Below are positions 49,544 to 58,685 of a DNA stretch of 64,000 bases, piece after piece (positions within the stretch are counted from its first letter, which is position 1; the number at the start of each line of letters is the position of its first letter). A model generated the notes under the pieces. That model saw only the letters and a list, made by a program, of their open reading frames with translations, was not told the DNA's origin and did not search any database. The stretch lies in the NCBI GenBank assembly GCA_021234155.1, contig JAJEKV010000022.1, positions 10,632,621-10,696,620 on the forward strand, read 5' to 3'. Source of the DNA: Isoetes taiwanensis. Lineage: Eukaryota > Streptophyta > Lycopodiopsida > Isoetales > Isoetaceae. The position numbers and the translations under genes were made by a program.

Positions 49544-50667
49544 GAGATGGTTAGGGCTTCGAATTTCTCTGCAAGCTCGAACTATACCTTGGCAAAATCC
49601 TTAAACCCAAGAAATTTGACTGCCACTGCTTCCTTCCAAAAATCCGTCATGTTTGCCTCTGATTTCGGGCTTTGTTCTGCCGATTTCCTGATCCTTTACA
49701 CGTCTCACATATCCCAACATAAGGGGAGAGATAATTGGAAGACGGTGAGGAAGAAGGGCGCAATTTGAGGCAGAAAATGGGGCTGTGATGCAGCGACAGG
49801 CTAGAAGAAGGAAAAATTCAAAAAAAGATGGGTCGGCTTCTTCATGAGCGGATCAAAAAAATTTCCTTCGATTCTCATAACAGGTTTTCTTCCATGAACT
49901 GATATTCCAGTTTCATTTGTAGATGCGATTTGATGACAGAAGTGTACACAGAAAAGGTTTCATTTTGGTTTTAAAATTCAGCTTTGTTAGAGCAGAGATA
50001 TGATGGCAGAGGGTTGTTGGCATGCATTTGTGCAGAGAAAATTTCTTATCTTGGCTTGAAGAGACAGGTTAACTTGAAAATATGTTGTTCTGTAGAGTTT
50101 TACAGAAAGGATTTAAACAGTTTAGGTGATAGAACAACAGAGAGATATTGTGGAAAAGACATTACTGATTTTCAGGAATTGCTTTTCAAAGTGGCTGTAT
50201 CTGCTATTTGGTTGGGGATTTCGACTTTGTTTTGAAAGAAGAAGTTGCATTCCTGAAGTTACAGAATACTTATTATTGGTTTTGGTTCGGATCTCAACTT
50301 GGTGTCCAAAATTACAAGTTGCATTTCAGCATTTGCAGTACATATCATTTGTTGGGGATCACAACTTTGAGTCCAAAAGAGAAGTTGCCTTTCAGACATT
50401 TTTGCAGTAATCATTATTGATTGGGGATCTCAAGTCTGAATTCAAAAGTCTCCGTCATATCACATGATGTAATTTGCCTTGTTCTTGGAATATAAGAAAA
50501 TTGATTGTGCATCCCTTTTCTTTTTTTCTCTGGTACTTGTGTAATATTCTATGCTTTAAGCACAAGTGCTCTAGTTCTGATTATCAATAGTACAATATTC
50601 AAGGAGTAATTCCCCTTAAGGAATTTGGAGGTCCTGAACTTTGCCCCTGTTAATCTTTTAACCAGGG
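48951..50667 (+). repeat. 3' LTR
   Basis: Right-hand copy of the LTR, beginning near tgatgttacag. It contains a poly-A run (49,514-49,533) followed by (GA)n to 49,547 that is absent from the left copy, so it arose or expanded after insertion. The last 450 bases hold a short internal tandem repeat. Similarity to the 5' LTR ends shortly after aatttggaggtcctgaactt. Confidence 0.75.
50213..50445 (+). repeat. Internal LTR tandem repeat, about 68-bp units
   Basis: Successive units begin ttggggatttcgac, tcggatctcaactt, ttggggatcacaactt and ttggggatctcaag. Each continues with a form of tgtccaaaa..agaagttgc.ttt. The same array, decayed, is present in the 5' LTR at about 42,490-42,730, so it was part of the element at insertion. 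Repeats here may belong to the element's promoter region. Confidence 0.65.
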
Positions 50668-50745
50668 AGGGTCAACAATTATTTCATTCCCTCAAGCTAT
50701 CAAGATTATGTTGTCTCACGACGACATCTTTTTCTTCTCAAGTAG

Positions 50746-51468
50746 TATTCGGCCAATGGCAAAATTCATGAGCCCCTAAACAGCGCCGACTTTCTAACGA
50801 TTTGGCCTGATCTCTCCATTGAGGATAAAGGACTTTTATGTGCCCTCTTGGTTTATGGCCTCCTCACCTGTGATGATCCTGAATTCTTCATCTTCTGCCT
50901 GGTACAACCCATGCCCTATGTCCTGCATGACTTCTATCTGGCTGATACTATGGACAAGTTCGATGATGGTCCTCACCGGGTGTTCAGTGGAAATGAACAC
51001 GCTCAATGGTTGCTGTTACCCGGGAACAAATACCTTCAAGATCCGGCTCATGCCCAAACTTTCAAGAAGGAGCATATGCCAGAGCTTGCTACTCATCTTC
51101 CTCTCTGGAGTGCCGAGACCCTGCAACAGGTCCATAAGAATTTATCCGAAGATGCGGGTATTCAATTTGCCCAAATCTATTTACAACATCTTGGTGGCTA
51201 CAACGCTCTGCGTATTTATCTGGACAGCCAGACTATTCCCACGGAATGGGTTTCCTTACCTGTTCACAGTATGCTCCCTTCTTCTGATTGGGAACAATGG
51301 TGTCAACAATTGGATGCGGACCTCGTTCGCGAGTTCAAGGAGCAGGCTCAGAAGCCCACAATGCAGTCTCAGCCCGAAAATTATCTGTATGCATCTCTGG
51401 GAGCGCCCCCTCGACGACGCTATCTCACCTCTGATTGGCGTACAGGAGGTCCCGAACCCAGACCCTAA
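50746..51468 (+). CDS. Unrecognised 240-residue open reading frame
   Basis: The frame is open from 50,746, just after an in-frame TAG, to a TAA at 51,466. No ATG lies near its left end; the first residues read YSANGKIHEPLNSADFLTIW. It looks globular and acidic to neutral with many Trp, Gln and Leu (LPLWSAETLQQVHKNLSED, YLQHLGGYNALRIYLDSQ, SSDWEQWCQQLDADLVREF) and ends in a basic patch, PPRRRYLTSDW. No signal peptide or membrane span. It begins about 80 bases after the 3' LTR and is one of the few long frames here free of shifts. It could be a domesticated or fragmentary mobile-element protein or an exon of a host gene. I do not recognise the family. Confidence 0.5.
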   Translation, partial: YSANGKIHEPLNSADFLTIWPDLSIEDKGLLCALLVYGLLTCDDPEFFIFCLVQPMPYVLHDFYLADTMDKFDDGPHRVFSGNEHAQWLLLPGNKYLQDPAHAQTFKKEHMPELATHLPLWSAETLQQVHKNLSEDAGIQFAQIYLQHLGGYNALRIYLDSQTIPTEWVSLPVHSMLPSSDWEQWCQQLDADLVREFKEQAQKPTMQSQPENYLYASLGAPPRRRYLTSDWRTGGPEPRP

Positions 51469-51838
51469 ACAGAAATATTATGCATCCTTTAAATGTAATG
51501 CGGTTTTCCAAGATATCTTTCATACAATAACCTACCATGCCATCAAAGGTGTACAATTTAGTACCCCTTAGTGTACGACAAATAACTTTTGCTCCTGCAG
51601 GCTTTGTAGTATCTCACAACATTGCTTTCTTTATAAGTGTTGCTACATCACTAACTCCAATTGTGCTAAGCTTACATACACTTGGAAGTGGAGGTGGTCG
51701 AAGTTTGATCCTCACTCAGTTGCAACCATCCCTGCAGAGCAATATTCTTGTAGGAATTGATAGACTATCAATGTAAAGTCTACATCCGTGCCTCTTACAC
51801 CGGGATCTGACAGTCTCAGCTAGTTCATCAAAACTATT
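51440..51838 (-). pseudogene. Unrecognised protein relic with two TGA stops
   Basis: On the minus strand one frame runs about 130 codons with smooth, protein-like content: ELAETVRSRCKRHG, LYIDSLSIPTRILLCRDGC, RPPPLPSVCKLSTIGVSDVA, KPAGAKVICRTLRGTKLY and TFDGMVGYCMKDILEN. It is interrupted by TGA after CRDGCN and after KKAML; both would be CGA (Arg) if a C had changed to T. The frame converges on, and slightly overlaps, the plus-strand frame at 50,746-51,468. Clustered Cys, Lys and Arg suggest a nucleic-acid-related protein, but that is a guess and I cannot name the family. Confidence 0.5.
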
Positions 51839-52239
51839 TCAAAGACCTAGCTTTTAAGAAACAGATAGCTTCCAATCCAACCGGCCTTTGGATCTCAAGC
51901 TCCCAGTAAACCATAGCCATGCAATTATCGAAGACAACATCCATTGAACCAACTTGCAGCTCCTCCCCTCCAGCTGCCCTTCCTCAACACAAGGCCCCAG
52001 GAATTAGGCTCAAGGTAAATGATAGGATAATGAAGATGATCAGATCAAAAGGCTCTGGAAAAAGCAATGGCCTTCTTTGGAACCATATTGCATAGTTACG
52101 GTGTAAAAAGCTGTCGTCTTTGAGCCCTTGTTATACTTCCAGCCATTTCTCACACATGCGGATGGAGTACGGCAATTGCTGCCGCGATTTGGCAACTAGA
52201 CGCCGTGACGGTTCCAGTGAAGCAAAAATCACCTCCGTC

Positions 52240-52665
52240 GGATTGCTCCTTCTCCTTCTCTCTCTAGCACCTTGCTCCTAGCCTTCTCTCTCTAGCGCCT
52301 TCCTCCACGCTTTCTCTCTCTAGAATTGGCTCTCACAGTTGTTGCACAATTCTTTCTTCCTTGTTCCATCCTTCCTCCTGGGACAGTTTGTCTCCTTTGG
52401 GCCCTCTAGTCAGTTTGTCTCCTTTAGGCCCTCTAGCCATTGTCCTTGCATATTTTTACCTTTTCCCTGGGGTACTTTAGCCACGCTCTCTCTCTATGTT
52501 GGGTCAAAGGCGACTCTGACCGTGCTGTCTCCTTTGAGCCCTCTAGCCAGTTTGTCTCCTTTCGGCCCTCTAGCCATCGTCCTTGCACATTTTTTTCTCC
52601 CTGGGGTATTTTAGGCACAGTCTCTCTCTAGGGTTTGAGTCAAAGGCGACTCTGACCGTGCTTCT
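52240..52665 (+). repeat. Pyrimidine-rich repeats, probable 5' UTR of the LINE
   Basis: Runs of ctctctctagc with ccttctctctctagcg spacing occur at 52,255-52,325. Then come two copies of a unit of about 134 bases (starting 52,434 and 52,568) that share ccctctagccat.gtccttgca, ccctggggta.ttta, tctctctct and gtcaaaggcgactctgaccg. The units lie upstream of ORF1 in the same orientation. Repeated 5' UTR monomers acting as promoter are known for mouse L1; such a role here is inference. Confidence 0.6.
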
Positions 52666-52689
52666 GATTGTGTCTAGATTCTGGCAGTA

Positions 52690-52794
52690 TCAAAATGCAC
52701 GTGGTGTGTCTCATTGAAGCCTAATCAAAATGCGCGTGGTGTGTCTCATTGAAGCCTAATAAAAATGTGTGTGGTGTGTCTCATTGAAGTCTAA
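52690..52794 (+). repeat. Three 35-bp tandem units
   Basis: Units at 52,690-52,724, 52,725-52,759 and 52,760-52,794 follow t(c/a)aaaatg(c/t)(a/g)(c/t)gtggtg and tgtctcattgaag(c/t)ctaa. The last part of the unit recurs once more near 52,817. Confidence 0.9.
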
Positions 52795-52969
52795 GTTCTG
52801 GATCTAAATCCTCATGTCTCATTAAAGCCTAAGTTCTAGTTCTAAGTCCTCAAGTTACATTCTCTCTCTAGACTCAAGCTCTTGCTCAAGTTACATTCTC
52901 TCTCTAAACTCGAGGCCAAGAGCTCGAATAGCCCACCTTCCAACTCCTTCCCATTCCAAAAGAATTCTG

Positions 52970-53025
52970 GCAATAACCAGAATTGAACCCCCCCAAATCC
53001 CCCCATGCCAACCACTAAGGGTGGG
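52970..53025 (-). mobile_element. tRNA-like promoter boxes (SINE head)
   Basis: On the minus strand ttagtggttgg (53,018-53,008) resembles a tRNA A box and ggttcaatt (52,989-52,981) the start of a B box, with a G-rich spacer between. No complete cloverleaf is present. It resembles the segment at 61,973-62,033, including the G-rich spacer. Confidence 0.5.
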
Positions 53026-53117
53026 CATTCTTTATGCTTTCCTTTTAATCTTTAAGTCCCTAAATGCTCCTTATGCACTTTTAATTTGCTTCTTAACCTT
53101 GCGGACTCCAATCAACA

Positions 53118-54756
53118 ATGGCCACTTATGTACCCCCCTACTTAAACCCCCGCATGGATGGAGACACCCCTCAAGCCACAGCCCAAACCCAGGCCCAGGC
53201 CCAGCCCCCGACTGCTGCCCGCACATGCCCCCAAGCTACCGATCTCAGACAGGACGAGCCTGCCCAGGAGAATCAAGCGGATGGTCCCCCACGTAAATGG
53301 CTCCGACCCGACGGCAAGAACAAGGGAGAGGCCACTTCCATGAGGAGAGAGGCACGAGCAAAGGCCTAATCAGCAAGATTGACCCGAGAGGAGATTGATT
53401 GTTATTCAGACCCGATGGCAGACTAGGCACAGACGACGACCTTGAAAAAAATGGAGGCAGGAATCGCATGTAATAAGACCCGAATTGCAGACCTAGCAGA
53501 AAAGATCCAGTCCTCGGTGCCTCATGTTCTCAGAAGAGAACTGGCAACAGAGAGGCAACGGATTGCAGAGATGGAGACCCGTGCACAACAACTGGAAGAC
53601 GACATCTGTTTAGCACACTTCAAAAGACAACAGCAGAAGCAAGATCTTGTTGATTTGTGGGCTCGTGTGGACTCCCTTTCCATCATCATAGAGAACATGA
53701 CACAAGATAGGCAGCGTGCTGATCAGGAGACAAGGGCAACCATCTCCTGTCTCCAATCAAAAGCCGAGGAGGCCGCCACCACCATGGGAAGCATGCAGAC
53801 TGCCTTTGAAACGAGTCAGTCGGAGTTGAGAGCGCTTCAGAGGAAGGCCGAGGCACGAGACCAGGAGTTGCAGGAGCTTCAGGCAATCGTCGTCCAACAA
53901 GGCAAGGGCCTTCATGCGGAAGCCTATGAACAATTGCGGCAATGCATACATGAATTGGCAAGGTAGCAGCAATTCCAGCAGGAGCTGAGCTTCTGACTAC
54001 AGAGAGCAGAGGCCACAGCACAAGACATGACAGATCCACATACCCGACAACCTGCAAGATGCCAACCAGGGCGGCCCATCGCTGTATCACCAAGCTGCCC
54101 CATGCCACCACCACCCCACCATAGGCCACAACCCATGCCCCGCACATCGCAAACAGCGAATGCCATAGCAGCCACCACAAGCCCGACCACCTCAGAGTTC
54201 CAGGAGCGGAGACGCAGGAGCCACAATGTGGTGGTGCACGGCTTGACAGAGGAGGCAAGAGGGCACTTCATCAACCGACTCCAGACACAGATCCTGGCTC
54301 GGATGACATTCCACATGCCCGTACACATTGTTAGGGTGACACGCTATGGGGTCCAGTGCCCTGACCGTCCCCGGGTAGTAATCTTCACAGTCAGGGACTC
54401 GCAAGAGCGAGCAACCAGTATGCGCCAAGGCAGGCAGTTGAAGGGGACTGCCTTGTACGTGGACCGGGATCTGACTCTGGCACAATAGGAGGACCGCAGG
54501 CATGAGTTGGAGAAAATCAAGAGTGTCCACAAACAGGGAGGCGCAGCAGGGCTGGTCCGGGAAAGGATGCAGATCTTCAAACCACCAAATGCTGATGCAG
54601 GCACCTCAAACTCTCGAGACCCTTCTGCCGCGACCCCATCTGCACATTCTGCTACAATGGCCTCACTTGCCACTGTCAACATGCCACATGCCGCCTCCAC
54701 CACCATCCCTTGTGCTACTGACTCCACGCCGACAAATAGGAATTGTATTACTGCGC
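53118..54756 (+). pseudogene. LINE ORF1 (nucleic-acid-binding protein), truncated at the 3' end
   Basis: ORF1 proteins of L1-type LINEs bind the element's RNA and chaperone reverse transcription. One reading frame runs from ATG 53,118 to the junction at about 54,756, interrupted by five stops (53,367, 53,424, 53,964, 53,994, 54,486). The N-terminus is Pro/Gln-rich. A Gln/Glu/Arg-rich coiled-coil stretch covers about 53,490-54,020, then a Pro/His-rich linker. A domain follows with NVVVHGL, PDRPRVVIFTV, RQLKGTALYVDRDLT and RRHELEKIK, matching the usual ORF1 RNA-recognition region. Beyond 54,757 the DNA belongs to a PPR segment in reverse, so ORF2 is missing. Loss of the 3' side is unlike the usual 5' truncation of LINEs. 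Confidence 0.78.
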
Positions 54757-55228
54757 CAAGATCGATGAGCCAACTTGGCATGCATCGGACACGCCCCACT
54801 CTCCACAAAAGCGAGGCACAATGTGATTGCCCGGCACATCTGGGACCTTCCAAAACTATTGCAAATTTTGCCATGGGCGACTAAAATCTTGTAGGTTCCT
54901 TTGTTTCCTGCACTTTTGCAAAACAGAAACAATGTTGAAAAGCAAAGGCTGCTCAGTCATGCTAGATTGTTTAGGGCAATAACTTCCTTACCCCCATATT
55001 TTATTTTCCTCAGATTAATCTGTGTTTCCAATGGTGGCTCACAGACAAAGGCCAAACCTGCATGATTTCAGCAGTGACCTATTGAATGCCTTAAAAGATC
55101 AAGGTAAGAATAAAGTCACATTCTAAATTTCCCTAGTCCTTGTTTTTGTCCACATAGGTTATACGGATAAACGATTTACCTCCATATTTGTTGATCCTTT
55201 TCAAAATTCTGCCGCATCAGAGTCATGG
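54757..55228 (-). repeat. Inverted duplication, arm 1 (PPR gene segment)
   Basis: The reverse complement of this segment matches 60,378-60,852 almost throughout. Landmarks are atgactctgatgc, ttttgaaaaggatcaacaa, ggtaaatcgtttatccgtat, ctgaaatcatgcaggtttgg, ggttattgccctaaac, ccagatgtg and tggctcatcg. On the minus strand it has the same PPR opening (FVESGACPMHA-like), with frame shifts. A 240-base frame at 55,415-55,176 (minus) ends with NFEKDQQIWR just before a GT, like an exon end, and its last codons lie within the arm. The left edge abuts LINE ORF1. Confidence 0.85.
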
Positions 55229-55599
55229 GTAACGAGATAAAGCTTGCATCTTCTTCCAAAAACGCTGAAAACTTGATTCGCATTCGTAGCCAATTCTCAA
55301 GCTGCTTGGATAACCTTTCTTCTACCATGGCATTTAAGCGAGTCGATAGGTCTCTCATCACCATACTTTGGAAATACTCGGGTTTCAAAGCTACTAACGT
55401 TAGCGGCATATTCAAAAGTCACTTACAAATTACAAATAAGTTGGAATATAAATGATCAACCGGAGTCCTTGACTTGAACATACTTGTGTCAAAGGTGTCA
55501 AATTACACACTATCTCAAAATTTGAAGATATCATTACTTTTATAGTTGAAGGCACGGGCAAGGCAAGGCATGCTCCGAGGTATAGTAAGGCACAATAGT
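55229..55599. other. Spacer with part of an exon-like minus-strand frame
   Basis: The minus-strand frame 55,415-55,176 (contains STRLNAMVEERLSKQLENWL) covers the left half. I do not recognise it; it may be an exon joined to arm 1. The rest holds nothing recognisable, apart from aggcaaggca-type short repeats at 55,555-55,605. Confidence 0.4.
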
Positions 55600-56836
55600 A
55601 GGGTAAGGTATATGCACTTTATTTACGGTTGCACAAAAGCGAAACGTTTCGAAAGCACAGATACTTCCGCCATGCAAGTATTTTAAATTATATAAATGAA
55701 AAGCATTGGAATGCAAAACACATCTTTAATAATCACCTAGAAAGGTAAAAAGACATTTTAATATATCTTCTTCATCCTTCGAAGAGGCCGCAAATAAATG
55801 TTACGTGGTGCACAAGAACTTGCATCTACACACCAGCTATTCTTTTTGGTACCGGACAAATGAAAACTTCCCCAAAGAATTTAAGGTTATATATTAAAGT
55901 CCGATAATGAAAGGCAAGTTCTGATTAGCCTTTGTGCCATGTTATGCATCCCAATGAAAAGCACATTTTCCATTGGGCCTTTTCAATTCTGTTTAAGAAA
56001 CGGAAAGGAGAAGTTTTTCATAGGCTATACTTTCCACAGTTATCTTGGACTACGGAATGAGAACGTATTTTTTCTTTATCCTCCTCAAGATAAAACCAAC
56101 AATATCTTCGTGGGTTCAAGAAGCGGGACACCCCGCCAAATAAAGCTCCTTCTCCGGACCCAATCTCATGTGCGATAATTTTCCAACAGATTCGTATAAA
56201 AACTTCCTTCTTTGACCAAGAACTTGTATCAACATGGTAGCGCCATATCCAGTTCTTCTTTGGCCCTTCGTCTAAAAAATAAAAATGTAACCATCGTGCA
56301 TAATGAGCCTCCCGTTTCGTGGACCTAAATTGCTGCCTTTGACTCACCGATACTCCACTTTTCGATGCGTGAGAGGTAGACTACAAGTCGAATTAAGGGG
56401 AAAAGGATGCATGGCGATTACAAAGGGCAACATAATAATTTGTATCCGGAAAATACATCAACCGCACTTCTATGCCGGAGCTAAAGACATTGGGAGGACT
56501 CAAGGTATCAACAATTCCTTTACCCATCACAACCAATTTTTCCGTTTGTGCTCAGAATCGCATCTTACATCTTCAAATGAATCATCGACGTCCGGACAAT
56601 ACCTGTATCCTCTTTTCTCTTACGCAATTTGAAACTAACTTGACTCATAAACCACGGATGATACTTTCACGAGAGTCGGATTTGCCAAAAAGATTTGGAA
56701 GAAATGTAACGATACCGGTGCTTGGACGTAGCTGAAAACCGCGCCAGATCGCATAAATCCGGCACTGAAGCGGGACCTTCTCTATAAACCCGTCGGGGAG
56801 ATTAGGGTTCGACATACTCACGACCGCCCCCCTCAA
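55600..56836 (-). pseudogene. F-box protein pseudogene
   Basis: F-box proteins are substrate adaptors of SCF ubiquitin ligases. On the minus strand a frame from ATG near 56,806 reads SNPNLPDGFIEKV, then PLQCRIYAIWRGF and TFLPNLFGKSDSRESIIRGL, an F-box whose middle (usually a LARLP-like stretch) appears deleted. After a stop, pieces of a kelch-like or F-box-associated region continue in other frames: VRLMYFPDTNYYVALCN, LDMALPC, KFLYESVGKLSH, HEIGSGEGALF and KILLVLS. Total length of about 410 codons fits small plant F-box proteins. Numerous shifts and stops make it a pseudogene. The call rests on motif order, not on an uninterrupted frame. Confidence 0.65.
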
Positions 56837-57029
56837 TGCTCATAATATAATATAAGTGCCTTTTTAGGAAAAGGTCGAACAACAAAAAAAGGTTTTGGGA
56901 AAAGCTTTTTTTTGGACCTAAATCCATCATAATTCAGGCGAAATGATCCGGGGACACCTTCGTTTTTACACACACCCACCTACACACACCCAGATGCGGT
57001 GGTGCCGGGTCGATTATAAGCCCCCGGAA
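56837..57029. other. Spacer, no gene
   Basis: Contains an A-rich run and cacacaccca-type sequence just before the CpG-rich repeat. Nothing else is seen. Confidence 0.5.
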
Positions 57030-57345
57030 TCGGTCGCTTTTTAGGGCCGCGTATACCGGTCCCGTGTAAATTAGCATACCGGGGCCGGTATACGATAACA
57101 CAAGGGGCCGGTATACGTGGCCTTATCGGGCGCCGGTATCGATCAAATCGCGACAGCGTGGCACACATGATCTGAGGGGCGGTATACGAGGCGTCTTCGT
57201 GGCTTATAAATTCGCAGATACCGGGCGGTATACGACCACGGCCCACGCGCGGTGGCGTGGCACAATCGATCCGGGGCGGTATCACGAAAATGCCCGTTGG
57301 CGGATTACGTGGCTGGGACCGGATACGGGGGCCGGTATACGAGGG
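57030..57345. repeat. CpG-rich repeat built on ccGGTATACg
   Basis: The motif ggccggtatacg or its reverse recurs at irregular spacing of about 30-70 bases: near 57,050 and 57,072 as gtataccgg/cataccgg, and near 57,083, 57,112, 57,181, 57,226 and 57,331 as cggtatac. A gtggc(a/g)tggcac phrase recurs between them (57,155 and 57,253). The core gtatac is its own reverse complement. GC content is visibly higher than in the flanks, and CpG is frequent in spite of the surrounding decay. Confidence 0.7.
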
Positions 57346-58685
57346 GTCTGCATGGCGACAAAACTCTGTAACAGTTCCGATGTTTTAGGGTTCATCGGGT
57401 CTGTCGCATTCGCGTTGGTATACTATTCCGATCCACGTCAAGAGGCTGCATTGACACGTGATCTCGCAAATTTCCTTGTCCAGGTGGACCTATTGTTACT
57501 TTGAAGTATTGTTGCTTGTTCAGCACTACCACATGCAACTGCTTGTTGTTTTTATCATAAGGAACTACTGCTTGTTCAGTCACAGCCTTATATATGAAGC
57601 TTTACTATAACATGAAGAAGTCATGCCTTCTTCTGGAGTACTGCCTTATATCTGAGGATTGACCACAACATGAAGAAGCATCAATGGAACTCTTACACGA
57701 GGAGTCATTGGTGTGGTTGATGTAACTTCTTTGATGGCCTTCTTTCTGAGATCCAAACGTGGAAAGTGATGTGCGATATGGTGCAACTTCAGATGGCCTT
57801 GTTTCTGAGATCCAGACGTGGAAAGTGATGTGCGATATAGTGCAACTTCAGATGGCCTTGTTTCTGAGATCCTTACGTGGAAAGTGTTGTGCGAGCACAC
57901 GCCTCGTTCTTTCTTGAATCTTCCTGCTGCTGAATGGTATGCTGAAGTAGTAAGTTTCTTTACTTCTCAGCTAGCATGTCTTCTTCATGTTATAGTCAAG
58001 CTTCAGATATGCATGATGCAAGGAAGCTGTAAACACAAGTAATGTCTCGGGCGCCGTGATGTGGATTTTGGAGGGTGTAACGATGACATGGACATATTTT
58101 TGAATGCCTTGGATGTTATTACTCAGGTTTACAGAACCAAAAGATGCATGTAGCGGGTCGTATGTGAGCCAATTCAAGGTAGGGTTAGAGGTGATGAGGT
58201 CTGAAGGCAACGCTCAGAAAGGCTATTCTTCACTAGCATGCAGACCATAACAAGGAGTGTTGAGAAGAACCATGGTCCTCTTTATGCTGTAGTCAAGCTT
58301 CGTGTATCTTGATAGTAAGACCTTGTGTGCAGACAGTATGTGGTAATGCAGAGGAACTTCATAAGGACTATCCACTCATCTCTGGGGACATCTTTGTCTA
58401 GTGCTAACACATTGAGCAATTAATCCCAATAAAAAGAGTATGTCATAATAACAACACTACTTTCTGTACAGATGGGGGCACTGAGAGCAGGGTGACTTTG
58501 AACAGGGTTAGAGTTGACAAGGATCGCGGACAGTGCGGAACCTCAACTAGATATAACACGCATTAGAAGAAGCAAGAGAGACATGCAAATGCCAACCATT
58601 TGCTAGAGTAACCATTTGCTAGGGCAAACCATCAACTTTTATTACCATCACACTTTTTCAAGTGCCTCACAATACATATTATCCT
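57346..58685. other. Repeat-rich spacer, no gene recognised
   Basis: Short phrases recur: gcttgttcag (57,514 and 57,571), acatgaagaag (57,610 and 57,670), and tagtcaagcttc (57,991 and 58,292). A 59-bp tandem array is listed separately. The small open frames look like by-products of these repeats. Confidence 0.45.
57721..57897 (+). repeat. Three tandem copies of a 59-60 bp unit
   Basis: Copies at 57,721-57,780, 57,782-57,840 and 57,841-57,897 follow tg(c/t)aacttc..gatggcctt, then tttctgagatcc and acgtggaaagtg.tgtgcga. Copies 2 and 3 are the most alike. The unit length is not a multiple of three, so the minus-strand frame over it (57,900-57,646) is unlikely to be selected coding sequence. Confidence 0.88.

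Larger units (their letters stand above)
41440..50667 (+). mobile_element. Ty3/gypsy LTR retrotransposon with both LTRs
   Basis: Two diverged direct repeats of about 1.5-1.7 kb flank a plus-strand internal region. Reverse transcriptase is marked by MPFG...APSTTFQEL at 45,899-45,953 (one stop and one extra residue inside). Integrase spans about 46.85-47.89 kb. Gag and protease are probably at 43-45 kb but are too decayed to name. The internal region contains many stops and frame changes, except for an intact 78-codon integrase C-terminus. LTR divergence and lost frames say the insertion is old. The 5' and 3' ends are placed where similarity between the repeats fades, not by a confirmed target-site duplication. 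Confidence 0.78.

Noticed and set aside
50819-51571. 250-residue plus-strand frame overlapping the unknown frame at 50,746
   Set aside because: Its composition (many Ser, Trp, Cys and Met clusters) looks like a shadow of the other frame. Its protein-like tail lies opposite the minus-strand relic.
53118-54884. Stops in the ORF1 and gag frames removed by U-to-C RNA editing
   Set aside because: Ferns and hornworts do correct stop codons by U-to-C editing, but in organelle transcripts. These are nuclear mobile elements, so deamination decay is the simpler reading.
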